A DNA stretch of 8,567 bases, taken from the NCBI GenBank assembly GCA_030591905.1, contig JAUVAE010000022.1:1-8567 (forward strand), in the 5' to 3' direction. Numbering within the stretch: the stretch's first letter is position 1; each line of letters begins with the position of its first letter. The DNA is from Candidatus Komeilibacteria bacterium (GTDB lineage: Bacteria > Patescibacteriota > Patescibacteriia > UBA1558 > S5-K13). The notes beneath the pieces were generated by a model that was not told the DNA's origin, ran no database searches, and saw only the letters and a program-made list of their open reading frames with translations. Both the position numbers and the translations under genes were made by a program. Positions 1 through 5,044 of the stretch are shown here, in pieces.

Positions 1-96
1 AATGATGCCAAGATTGATAATTATGATTTTCAAATTAAAAAAGGAAATGGATATATGATTCAGGTTGGTAAAAGAAGATTTTTGAATATAAAGTAG
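1..96 (+). CDS. C-terminal tail of an unidentified protein (5' end outside window)
   Basis: Reading frame 1 is open from the first base for 31 codons and stops at TAG (94-96). The visible peptide begins NDAKIDNYDFQIKKGNGYMI and ends KRRFLNIK. It alternates hydrophobic and polar residues, with a basic end, as in the last beta strands of a domain, but it is too short to assign to a family. Its coding status is inferred only from the open frame and from the tidy spacing to the next gene. The -35 and -10 elements of the downstream heat-shock gene lie inside and just after its 3' end, which suggests that it ends a separate transcription unit. Confidence 0.5.
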   Translation, partial: NDAKIDNYDFQIKKGNGYMIQVGKRRFLNIK

Positions 97-110
97 TTTT
101 GTTATATAAT
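82..110 (+). promoter_or_regulatory. Sigma70-type promoter for the small heat-shock gene
   Basis: TTGAAT (82-87) and TATAAT (105-110) are separated by exactly 17 nt, close to the bacterial consensus. Transcription would start near 117, giving an untranslated leader of about 24 nt before the ATG at 141. The -35 box lies inside the last codons of the upstream gene. No heat-shock operator such as a CIRCE inverted repeat is visible nearby, so any heat regulation is not evident from the DNA. Confidence 0.7.
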
Positions 111-140
111 TTAGATAGTTTAAAACTAAACAAAAATAAA

Positions 141-611
141 ATGTTTAAAAGAAAAAAGAATAAAAAAATAGATAAAAAAACTGAAAATAATTTATTTGAG
201 GAAGTTCCTAAAAATAAAAAAGTCAAAGTAGAAGAAAAAATAATTGAAGAAAAGAAAAATTGGATTGAAGAAGATATTGAAGAGGGTGAATTATTAGTAG
301 ATGTTTATCAAAGTGATAACAATATAGTAATTCGTTCAACTATTGCTGGAGTTAATCCAGAAGATATAGATATTGATATTAATAATGACATGATTACTAT
401 CCGAGGTAGAAGAAAAGAAGAGATTGTAGCTGAAGAAGAGGATTTTTTTTATAAAGAATGTTATTGGGGAGGATTTTCTAGATCAATCATTCTTCCTTGC
501 GAAGTTCAGGCTAGTAAGGTTAAGGCGTCTCTAAAGAATGGTGTTTTGACAGTTACCCTTCCGAAAATTAGAAATAAAAAAGCTGTTAAAGTATCCGTTG
601 ATGTTAAATAG
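141..611 (+). CDS. Small heat-shock protein, Hsp20/alpha-crystallin family
   Basis: This is a 156-residue ATP-independent chaperone of the Hsp20 family, which binds unfolding proteins in the cytoplasm and holds them for refolding. The alpha-crystallin domain spans about residues 49-141: the 'LLVDVYQ' strand, 'VIRSTIAGVNPEDIDI', the 'ITIRGRR' strand, and the hallmark 'LKNGVLTVTLPK' (131-142). A V-x-V-x-V stretch (149-153) near the end resembles the C-terminal I-x-I/V motif used for oligomer contacts. The first 48 or so residues are almost entirely Lys, Glu, Asp and Asn, with few hydrophobics, unlike the usual aromatic-rich N-terminal arm. The ATG at 141 is chosen over an in-frame TTG at 99, because the TATAAT at 105-110 puts the TTG upstream of the transcript. 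No Shine-Dalgarno is seen. The gene is apparently monocistronic, flanked by its own promoter and terminator. Confidence 0.93.
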   Translation: MFKRKKNKKIDKKTENNLFEEVPKNKKVKVEEKIIEEKKNWIEEDIEEGELLVDVYQSDNNIVIRSTIAGVNPEDIDIDINNDMITIRGRRKEEIVAEEEDFFYKECYWGGFSRSIILPCEVQASKVKASLKNGVLTVTLPKIRNKKAVKVSVDVK

Positions 612-637
612 TTTGTTTGTTTTTATATATTTACATT

Positions 638-670
638 GCAGGGACGAATTTTAATTGTCTCTGTTTTTTT
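638..670 (+). terminator. Intrinsic terminator after the Hsp20 gene
   Basis: An 8-bp stem pairs GCAGGGAC (638-645) with GTCTCTGT (657-664), including two G-U pairs. It can extend a little into the AT-rich loop, and the stem runs directly into TTTTTTT (664-670). It lies 27 nt after the Hsp20 stop codon in the expected orientation. Confidence 0.75.
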
Positions 671-686
671 GTTAGATTTTTAGTAA

Positions 687-725
687 ACCAAGCACCTTTT
701 TCCTTTTTGAAAAAAAGTGCTTGGT
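687..725 (+). promoter_or_regulatory. Hairpin immediately upstream of the VanW-family gene
   Basis: ACCAAGCAC (687-695) is perfectly repeated in inverse as GTGCTTGGT (717-725). Inside these arms, five Ts (697-701) can pair with As (712-716) across one bulged C, giving about 14 bp. The hairpin ends 11 nt before the ATG at 737, where a ribosome would sit. No T-run follows on the plus strand, so it does not look like a second terminator for the Hsp20 transcript. It could be a 5'-UTR structure controlling translation or mRNA stability, or an operator. The role is inference. I found no convincing promoter for the downstream gene in 671-736. Confidence 0.5.
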
Positions 726-736
726 AAATCAAATTT

Positions 737-2554
737 ATGTTTAAAAAATCATCTTCCTGGAAATTTTTTAGAAAAGTTATTATATTTTTTATTGTAATAA
801 TTTTTTTGATAATAATTATTTTTGGATATAATGCCCTTTTTGCCCACAAAGTTTATCCAGGTGTTTATATAAACAATGAACATGTTTTTAATCAGAGCTA
901 TTCAGATGTTTATAACCTTTTAGAATTCAAAAGTAGTGAATTTATGGAGAAAGGCGTTGATTATGTTTATAAAGATATGACCGTTAATGTCAACCCAGTA
1001 GTTGTTACATTAAGCGATCCAGACTTAAGATATAAATTAGTAGAATTTAATAATAAAGACACTGCCAAAGATATTTTTGTAATTGGACGAGAACACGATT
1101 ATAAAAGAAATATTTTAGAACAATTTAAGGCTTTATTTATAAAAGCCAAACATATTTCTTGGAAATATGATTTAAATAAAGAGGAGTGGGAAAGTATTTT
1201 ACGAGATAATTTTCAGGAGTTTGAAACTTCTTTTATACCACCTACTATCGTGCTTGAAGGTACGGACATAATTATTGAAGAATCAATTGATGGAGAGGAG
1301 TTTAATTATGATATTTTAATTAAAAACACGGAAGATAGGATAAACAATTTTAGTTTTGAAGCAATTAATTTAGAATTAAAATCAATTAAGTCTTCTATCA
1401 CCCTAGAACAGGCAAATGAGAAAATAGATTTAATAAAGGATATTATTGATTTAGGAAGTTTTACTTTTAATTATAATCAAAGATTTTGGAAAATCAATTC
1501 AGCTATTTATAAAGATTGGTTGATTCTTAAACCAAGTGGTGATGGGGAAGTAATTATAAGTTTTGATTTTGAAAAATATAGTGAACATTTAGAAACTTAT
1601 GTTATTCCCTATATAAATAAAGAAAGTAGAAATGCAAAATTTGAGATAAGTAATGGAAAAGTAATAAAGTTTCAGAGTAGTCGTGATGGACAAGCTGTTA
1701 ATTTAGAACAAAGTTTAGAAGTTATGGAAATAGCAATTAATGATTTAAATTCAGAGATTGATTTAGCTGTTGATATTACTAAAGCAGAAGTAGAAACCGA
1801 AAATATTAATGATAAAGGCATTAGAGAAATTATAGGCGTAGGGGAATCAGATTTTAGAAGAAGTCCAGTGAACAGAATTCATAATATAGAAACTGGGACT
1901 GAAAAATTGAATGGATTATTAATAGCGCCAGGAAAAGAATTTGCTACTATGCAAAATTTAATTCCGGTAAATGCTGAAAGTGGTTATTTACCAGAGTTGG
2001 TTATTAAGGGAAACAAAACAATTCCAGAATATGGTGGTGGTTTATGTCAGATTGGAACCACTATTTATAGAGCTGCTTTAGATAGTGGTTTACAAATTAC
2101 CCAAAGAAGACCGCATTCATATCGAGTTGTTTATTATGAACCAGCCGGAACAGATGCTACAATTTATAATCCTTGGCCAGATATGAAATTTATAAATGAC
2201 ACTGATAATTATATTTTAATTCAAACTAGTATTGTTGGTACTAAACTTTATTTTGAATTTTGGGGTACCAAAGATGGTCGACAAGTGACAATTACTGATC
2301 CGATTGTTTATAATATTGTTGATCCAGGACCAACTAAAGAAATTGAGACCGATGAATTAGAGCCAGGTGAAAGAGATTGTACAGAATCAGCCCATGCTGG
2401 AGCCGATGCCTATTTTGATTATAAGGTTGAGTATGCTGACGATAGAGAAACTTATGAAGAGAGAATCTATTCTCATTATATTCCTTGGTCAGCAGTATGT
2501 TTAATTGGAGTAGAAAAAACAACAACTCCCACAGAGGAAATTATTGAAGAATAA
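737..2554 (+). CDS. VanW-family protein with PG-binding_4-like repeats, membrane-anchored
   Basis: This 605-residue protein is predicted to face the outside of the membrane. A basic N-terminus precedes one hydrophobic segment (about 14-33). 'VYPGVYINN' (39-47) begins the first putative peptidoglycan-binding (PG_binding_4, PF12229) region. A second such region covers about 222-350, with 'RFWKINSAIYKDWL' and 'NGKVIKFQSSRDGQAVN' typical of it. The VanW domain (PF04294) covers about 373-505 and carries the signature 'EYGGGLCQIGTTIYRAAL' (431-448), 'RRPHSYRV' and 'YEPAGTDATIYNPW'. Cys437 and His460 are the most conserved polar residues seen. A C-terminal G5-like or strand-rich module (about 541-592) has Cys548 and Cys588, which could form a disulfide. 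The exact biochemical role of VanW domains is unresolved; links are to the cell wall and glycopeptide resistance clusters. There is no van gene cluster here, so housekeeping wall function is more likely than resistance. The ATG lacks a Shine-Dalgarno. Confidence 0.9.
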   Translation: MFKKSSSWKFFRKVIIFFIVIIFLIIIIFGYNALFAHKVYPGVYINNEHVFNQSYSDVYNLLEFKSSEFMEKGVDYVYKDMTVNVNPVVVTLSDPDLRYKLVEFNNKDTAKDIFVIGREHDYKRNILEQFKALFIKAKHISWKYDLNKEEWESILRDNFQEFETSFIPPTIVLEGTDIIIEESIDGEEFNYDILIKNTEDRINNFSFEAINLELKSIKSSITLEQANEKIDLIKDIIDLGSFTFNYNQRFWKINSAIYKDWLILKPSGDGEVIISFDFEKYSEHLETYVIPYINKESRNAKFEISNGKVIKFQSSRDGQAVNLEQSLEVMEIAINDLNSEIDLAVDITKAEVETENINDKGIREIIGVGESDFRRSPVNRIHNIETGTEKLNGLLIAPGKEFATMQNLIPVNAESGYLPELVIKGNKTIPEYGGGLCQIGTTIYRAALDSGLQITQRRPHSYRVVYYEPAGTDATIYNPWPDMKFINDTDNYILIQTSIVGTKLYFEFWGTKDGRQVTITDPIVYNIVDPGPTKEIETDELEPGERDCTESAHAGADAYFDYKVEYADDRETYEERIYSHYIPWSAVCLIGVEKTTTPTEEIIEE

Positions 2555-2560
2555 AATTTT

Positions 2561-2673
2561 ACCTCTATCCCTGTCTCCCTTTCTCCTAGTCAGGAGAAAG
2601 GGACTATATACTAGTTTAGTTCTCATTTCCCTCTCCTGACTAGGAGAGGGATGTCCGAAGGACAAGGAGAGGT
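2561..2673. repeat. Nested imperfect palindrome between convergent genes (MITE-like or dispersed repeat)
   Basis: Two hairpins lie back to back: TCCCTTTCTCC/GGAGAAAGGGA (2576-2586/2593-2603, loop TAGTCA) and TCCCTCTCC/GGAGAGGGA (2628-2636/2643-2651, loop TGACTA). The second is the reverse complement of the first except for two missing A:T pairs, so the whole stretch is one larger inverted repeat. It is bounded by ACCTCT (2561-2566) and AGAGGT (2668-2673). The right half also carries a small hairpin, TGTCC/GGACA (2652-2656/2660-2664), which the left half lacks. The element fills almost the entire gap between two convergent genes, and it is visibly richer in G+C than its surroundings. No coding frame or transposase is present. 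It could also act as a bidirectional transcription barrier, but no T-runs follow the stems. Confidence 0.75.
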
Positions 2674-2676
2674 TTA

Positions 2677-3159
2677 CTATAATATAATTAGTTCTAATTT
2701 TTGAGTTTTTGTATCTAAAATAGCAAAAGTGCTTTTATTCCATACTCCGGCCAAGGTGCCGGGGTTTACTATTTTAATTCCATCAATTTCTTCTTCCCAC
2801 GGTTTGTGAGTATGACCATAAAAAACAAAATCATATTTTTTAGTTTCAGCTAATTTTTTGGCTTTTTTTGGAAAATGATTAAAAGCTACTTTAATTCCAT
2901 CTATTTTTAGCTCTCCAAACTTAGGAAATATTTTTACATTGTTTATTTTTTCTTTTATTTCATGATCGTAATCAATATTACCAATACTCAAATATATTTG
3001 TCCATCAAAATTTTGATACAAGTGTTTTAAAGTATCATGAGTACAAACATCACCACAGTGAATTATGGTTTTAATATTTTCTTTTTTAATTTTGGTCAGC
3101 ATTTGATCTAGGCGAGGAATGTTATCATGAGAATCTGATATTATGGCTATTTTAGACAT
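2677..3159 (-). CDS. YfcE/MJ0936-family metallophosphoesterase
   Basis: This 160-residue cytoplasmic protein belongs to the calcineurin-like phosphoesterase superfamily, YfcE/MJ0936 type. Members hydrolyse phosphodiesters with a two-metal centre; the natural substrate is generally unknown. Metal-ligand motifs appear in order: 'ISDSHDN' (7-13, Asp9 and His11), 'HCGDV' (34-38, Asp37), 'GNID' (60-63, Asn61), 'NHF' (94-96, His95), 'GHTHKP' (115-120, His116 and His118) and 'NPGT' (132-135). The family usually shows GNCD and a His-Gly-His-like motif at the third and fourth positions, so GNID and NHF are mild variants that keep the ligands. Length is normal for the family. The gene starts 13 nt after the stop of the upstream minus-strand gene, so the two are probably co-transcribed. 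There is no Shine-Dalgarno; the start is preceded by an A-rich tract. Confidence 0.9.
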   Translation of the reverse strand: MSKIAIISDSHDNIPRLDQMLTKIKKENIKTIIHCGDVCTHDTLKHLYQNFDGQIYLSIGNIDYDHEIKEKINNVKIFPKFGELKIDGIKVAFNHFPKKAKKLAETKKYDFVFYGHTHKPWEEEIDGIKIVNPGTLAGVWNKSTFAILDTKTQKLELIIL

Positions 3160-3172
3160 ATTTTGTTTGTTT

Positions 3173-3499
3173 TTATCGACGAATATTACCTAAAGAATTT
3201 ATAAAAGAGATAATTAAGCTAAATAATAGCGCAGATCCAAAGTTAATTATTTCTAAACCAGAGACCAAATAACTAACTAATAATAGAATAAAAGCATTGA
3301 TTATAAAAGTAAATAAACCAAGCGTTATAATATTTACTGGTAAGGAAAATAAAAGCAGGATTGGTTTTAAAAAAGTATTTAATAATCCCAAGACTATGGC
3401 AGCAATTAAGGCTGTCCATACATTATTAATGTTTACGCCTGGCAAGATGTATGATAATCCGAATATAATTAGGGTGGTGATAATTAATTTTCTAAGCAT
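3173..3499 (-). CDS. PF04020 'phage holin superfamily IV'-type four-TM membrane protein
   Basis: This 108-residue, almost wholly hydrophobic inner-membrane protein has four predicted spans at about 5-20, 28-44, 55-79 and 86-103. The family signature is clear: 'NTFLKP' (41-46), 'FSLPVNIITLGLF' (51-63) and Asn68 in the third span. Families of this type (PF04020) are named for mycobacterial phage holins but are widespread on bacterial chromosomes with unknown function. Nothing here suggests a phage. It is the first gene of a minus-strand pair with the metallophosphoesterase, and it is divergent from the SPFH-protein gene. The ATG is preceded by an A-rich leader without a Shine-Dalgarno. An extended -10 element lies about 30 nt upstream. 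Confidence 0.85.
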   Translation of the reverse strand: MLRKLIITTLIIFGLSYILPGVNINNVWTALIAAIVLGLLNTFLKPILLLFSLPVNIITLGLFTFIINAFILLLVSYLVSGLEIINFGSALLFSLIISFINSLGNIRR

Positions 3500-3528
3500 A
3501 TTGTTTTTTGTTTATTATATAGGATTTT

Positions 3529-3537
3529 ATTATAACA
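3529..3537 (-). promoter_or_regulatory. Extended -10 promoter for the PF04020-phosphoesterase pair
   Basis: Read on the minus strand, this is TGTTATAAT, a perfect extended -10 element (TGn followed by TATAAT). No TTGACA-like box is found 17 nt upstream, which is common for extended -10 promoters. Transcription would start near 3522 and leave a leader of about 22 nt before the ATG at 3499. Other TATAAT-like hexamers occur in this AT-rich gap, so the exact choice is uncertain. Confidence 0.5.
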
Positions 3538-3578
3538 TTATAAATTATCTTTAAATAGCTTTCTTTTTTTTAGGTAAA

Positions 3579-3587
3579 TGCTATCAT
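3579..3587 (+). promoter_or_regulatory. Candidate extended -10 promoter for the SPFH gene (leaderless start)
   Basis: TGCTATCAT (3579-3587) fits an extended -10 element (TGn followed by TATCAT, five of six consensus bases). The expected start point, about 7 nt beyond it, coincides with the ATG at 3594, so the mRNA would have essentially no 5' leader. The sequence 17 nt upstream (CTTTCT) is a poor -35. This is inference from position and sequence only. Confidence 0.4.
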
Positions 3588-3593
3588 ATCGTT

Positions 3594-4658
3594 ATGAATG
3601 AAAAACTTCTAAGAAAATTGCCTTTGATTATATTCGCTTTTATAATTTTTTCTCCAATGCTAAAAAATAGTGGAGGAGGTTTTGTATTTCTGATAATTAT
3701 AGTAATAGCTTTAATTTTTGCAATTAAAAGTGGTTATATTAAATTAGATGCTTTAAAATTTTTTAATAAATTAAATAATAACAATAAAAATATGAATGAA
3801 ACAATAAATTTGGATGATTTAAAAAATAAAGGAAATTTTAAAAAATTATTTGGAGGGGTAATAATTGCCATTGCTGTGCTGTGGTTATTTTTTTCTTCAA
3901 TAATTATTATTGATGCCGGTGAAACAGGAGTTTATTCTTTATTTGGAAGAGTAAAAGATAAAGAATTAAGTTCTGGTTTTCATTTAGTGATTCCTTTAGC
4001 TCGGATTCATAAAATGACTATTAGAACCGAAGAGTATACGATGAGTATTTTAACTGGAGAAGGTAAAATAGCTAGGGACGATTCTATTGCTGCTCTTACT
4101 AAAGAAGGTTTAAACGTTGATTTAGATATTACTGTACTTTATAAATTAAATGAAGAACAGGCTTCGGATGTTTATAAAGATGTTGGTTTAAATTATGAGG
4201 AAAAGATTATTCGTCCTATTATCAGGAGTTCAATTAGGGGTGTAATTGCTCAGTATGAAGCTAAAGAACTTTATTCTGAGAAGCGTCAGGAGGCTACTCA
4301 AGGAATTGCAGATTCTTTAAAGTTAGAGATTGAATCTCGAGGAATTATTATTGAAGATGTTCTTTTAAGAAATATACAATTGCCAACTAACCTAGCTAAT
4401 TCAATCCAGGAAAAATTACAAGCTGAACAAGAGTCTCAAAAGTATGAATTTTTACTGCAAATGGAAGAAAAAGAAAAACAAAGAAAAATTATTGAAGCTG
4501 AAGGACAAAAAGAAGCTCAAAGAATTATTAATCAAAGTTTAACTCAGAATTATTTATATTATTTGTATATAAATGAATTAAAAGATAGAGAAGGAACTAT
4601 CTATGTTCCTACAAGTCCTTCTACAGGAATGCCAATGTTCAGGAATTTAGGGAATTAA
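3594..4658 (+). CDS. SPFH/band 7 (prohibitin-like) membrane protein
   Basis: This 354-residue protein belongs to the SPFH superfamily (stomatin, prohibitin, flotillin, HflK/C). These proteins form large ring or cage assemblies on the membrane that organise lipids or control proteases such as FtsH. Two hydrophobic spans lie at about 9-20 and 29-45, followed by an Asn/Lys-rich linker (about 55-84) and a third span (about 86-106). The band 7 domain begins 'IIDAGETGVYSLFGRV' (105-120) and continues with 'SSGFHLVIP', 'VDLDITVLYKL' and 'IRPIIRSSIRGVIAQYEAKELYS'. A Glu/Lys/Gln-rich coiled coil follows (about 268-312). The C-terminus holds 'GTIYVPTSPSTGMPMF', like the end of prohibitins. The family normally has one N-terminal anchor, so the two extra spans are unusual. 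An in-frame ATG at 3792 (Met67), also preceded by an A-rich stretch, would give a conventional one-anchor form. The upstream frame looks coding, so 3594 is preferred. Confidence 0.88.
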   Translation: MNEKLLRKLPLIIFAFIIFSPMLKNSGGGFVFLIIIVIALIFAIKSGYIKLDALKFFNKLNNNNKNMNETINLDDLKNKGNFKKLFGGVIIAIAVLWLFFSSIIIIDAGETGVYSLFGRVKDKELSSGFHLVIPLARIHKMTIRTEEYTMSILTGEGKIARDDSIAALTKEGLNVDLDITVLYKLNEEQASDVYKDVGLNYEEKIIRPIIRSSIRGVIAQYEAKELYSEKRQEATQGIADSLKLEIESRGIIIEDVLLRNIQLPTNLANSIQEKLQAEQESQKYEFLLQMEEKEKQRKIIEAEGQKEAQRIINQSLTQNYLYYLYINELKDREGTIYVPTSPSTGMPMFRNLGN

Positions 4659-4676
4659 ATTACTTGTTTTAAATAG

Positions 4677-4706
4677 CTAAAACCCTCTATTATAAGAGGG
4701 TTTTAG
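4677..4706 (+). terminator. Hairpin terminator after the SPFH gene
   Basis: CTAAAACCCTCT (4677-4688) pairs perfectly with AGAGGGTTTTAG (4695-4706) around a 6-nt loop. The arms run from A-rich to T-rich, so the right arm supplies a short T-tract after the GC core. It lies 18 nt past the stop codon and directly before the tRNA promoter, so it separates two transcription units. Confidence 0.75.
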
Positions 4707-4708
4707 TA

Positions 4709-4737
4709 TTGACTTATTTTTTAAAAACTAGTATACT
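4709..4737 (+). promoter_or_regulatory. Strong sigma70-type promoter for tRNA-Glu (and possibly rpsO-pnp)
   Basis: TTGACT (4709-4714) and TATACT (4732-4737) are separated by exactly 17 nt; each box differs from consensus at one base. Transcription would start near 4744, about 5 nt before the mature 5' end of the tRNA. This is the best promoter in the window. No terminator is seen between the tRNA and rpsO, so it may also drive rpsO and pnp. Confidence 0.8.
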
Positions 4738-4748
4738 GTTATTACTTT

Positions 4749-4823
4749 GTCGCTATCGTCTAGTGGTTAGGACATCAGGTTTTCATCCTGAAAACCGGGG
4801 TTCGATTCCCCGTAGCGATACCA
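4749..4823 (+). tRNA. tRNA-Glu (anticodon UUC)
   Basis: A full cloverleaf can be drawn. The acceptor stem pairs GTCGCTA (4749-4755) with TAGCGAT (4813-4819). The D arm is GTC/GAC (4758-4760/4771-4773). The anticodon stem TCAGG/CCTGA (4775-4779/4787-4791) has a 7-base loop with anticodon TTC at 4782-4784. There is a 4-nt variable loop, and the T arm CGGGG/CCCCG (4796-4800/4808-4812) has the TTCGATT loop. The discriminator is A4820 and CCA is encoded (4821-4823). The first acceptor pair is a G-U wobble rather than the usual G-C. The UUC anticodon reads GAA and GAG, and GAA is the abundant Glu codon of this AT-rich genome. Confidence 0.97.
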
Positions 4824-5044
4824 TCAAACTTTGTCTTGCCTGGCAAGTAAAGTAAATAGTTAGTCATTTCGACGTGACTAAAGAATTGTGGTTTGTAGTC
4901 AATAGTTTTGTGGTTAATTATTAACTATAATCTATTGATTATAAACTCTAGACTCAATAGAGAGTCTACTAAAAAATAACGTATACTCGGTTAATCCAAG
5001 TTATTTACTCGGTTTACTTGGTATGCGAAAAAGGGACTAATATT
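4824..5044 (+). promoter_or_regulatory. Gene-free, hairpin-rich leader between tRNA-Glu and rpsO (candidate S15 control region)
   Basis: No reading frame or RNA family was recognised in these 221 nt, but inverted repeats are dense. They are CTTGCC/GGCAAG (4835-4840/4842-4847); TTAGTCA/TGACTAA (4860-4866/4875-4881); a 9-bp stem 4897-4905/4932-4940 (core TCAATAG/CTATTGA) enclosing GTTAA/TTAAC (4913-4917/4921-4925); TAGACTC/GAGTCTA (4949-4955/4962-4968); and CCAAGT/ACTTGG (4996-5001/5016-5021). TACTCGGTT occurs twice (4984-4992 and 5006-5014). A TATAAT at 4926-4931 has no good -35. In several bacterial groups S15 binds a structured rpsO leader to repress itself, so the region is a plausible site for that. 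The function here is inference. Confidence 0.5.

Noticed and set aside
99..140. In-frame TTG start at 99 for the Hsp20 gene
   Set aside because: It lies upstream of the predicted -10 box (105-110) and the added residues have no family match; the ATG at 141 is more likely.
737..2554. Vancomycin resistance gene
   Set aside because: Only the VanW-type domain is shared; there is no vanHAX, vanY or vanRS nearby, and such proteins are common outside resistance clusters.
2561..2673. CRISPR array
   Set aside because: The repeats are inverted rather than direct, with no regular spacers and no cas genes.
3173..3499. Phage or lysis cassette suggested by the 'holin' family name
   Set aside because: No endolysin, spanin or other phage gene is nearby; PF04020 proteins are common chromosomal membrane proteins.
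3297..3554. Plus-strand open frame opposite the PF04020 gene
   Set aside because: It overlaps a gene with clear family motifs on the minus strand and reads as its antisense shadow.
4926..4931. TATAAT as a promoter for rpsO
   Set aside because: No -35-like sequence lies 16-18 nt upstream and no extended -10 TG is present; it sits inside a predicted stem-loop, so it is mentioned only in the leader entry.
5018..5044. In-frame TTG start at 5018 for rpsO
   Set aside because: The ATG at 5045 gives the normal S15 N-terminus, and the earlier codons overlap the CCAAGT/ACTTGG stem of the leader.
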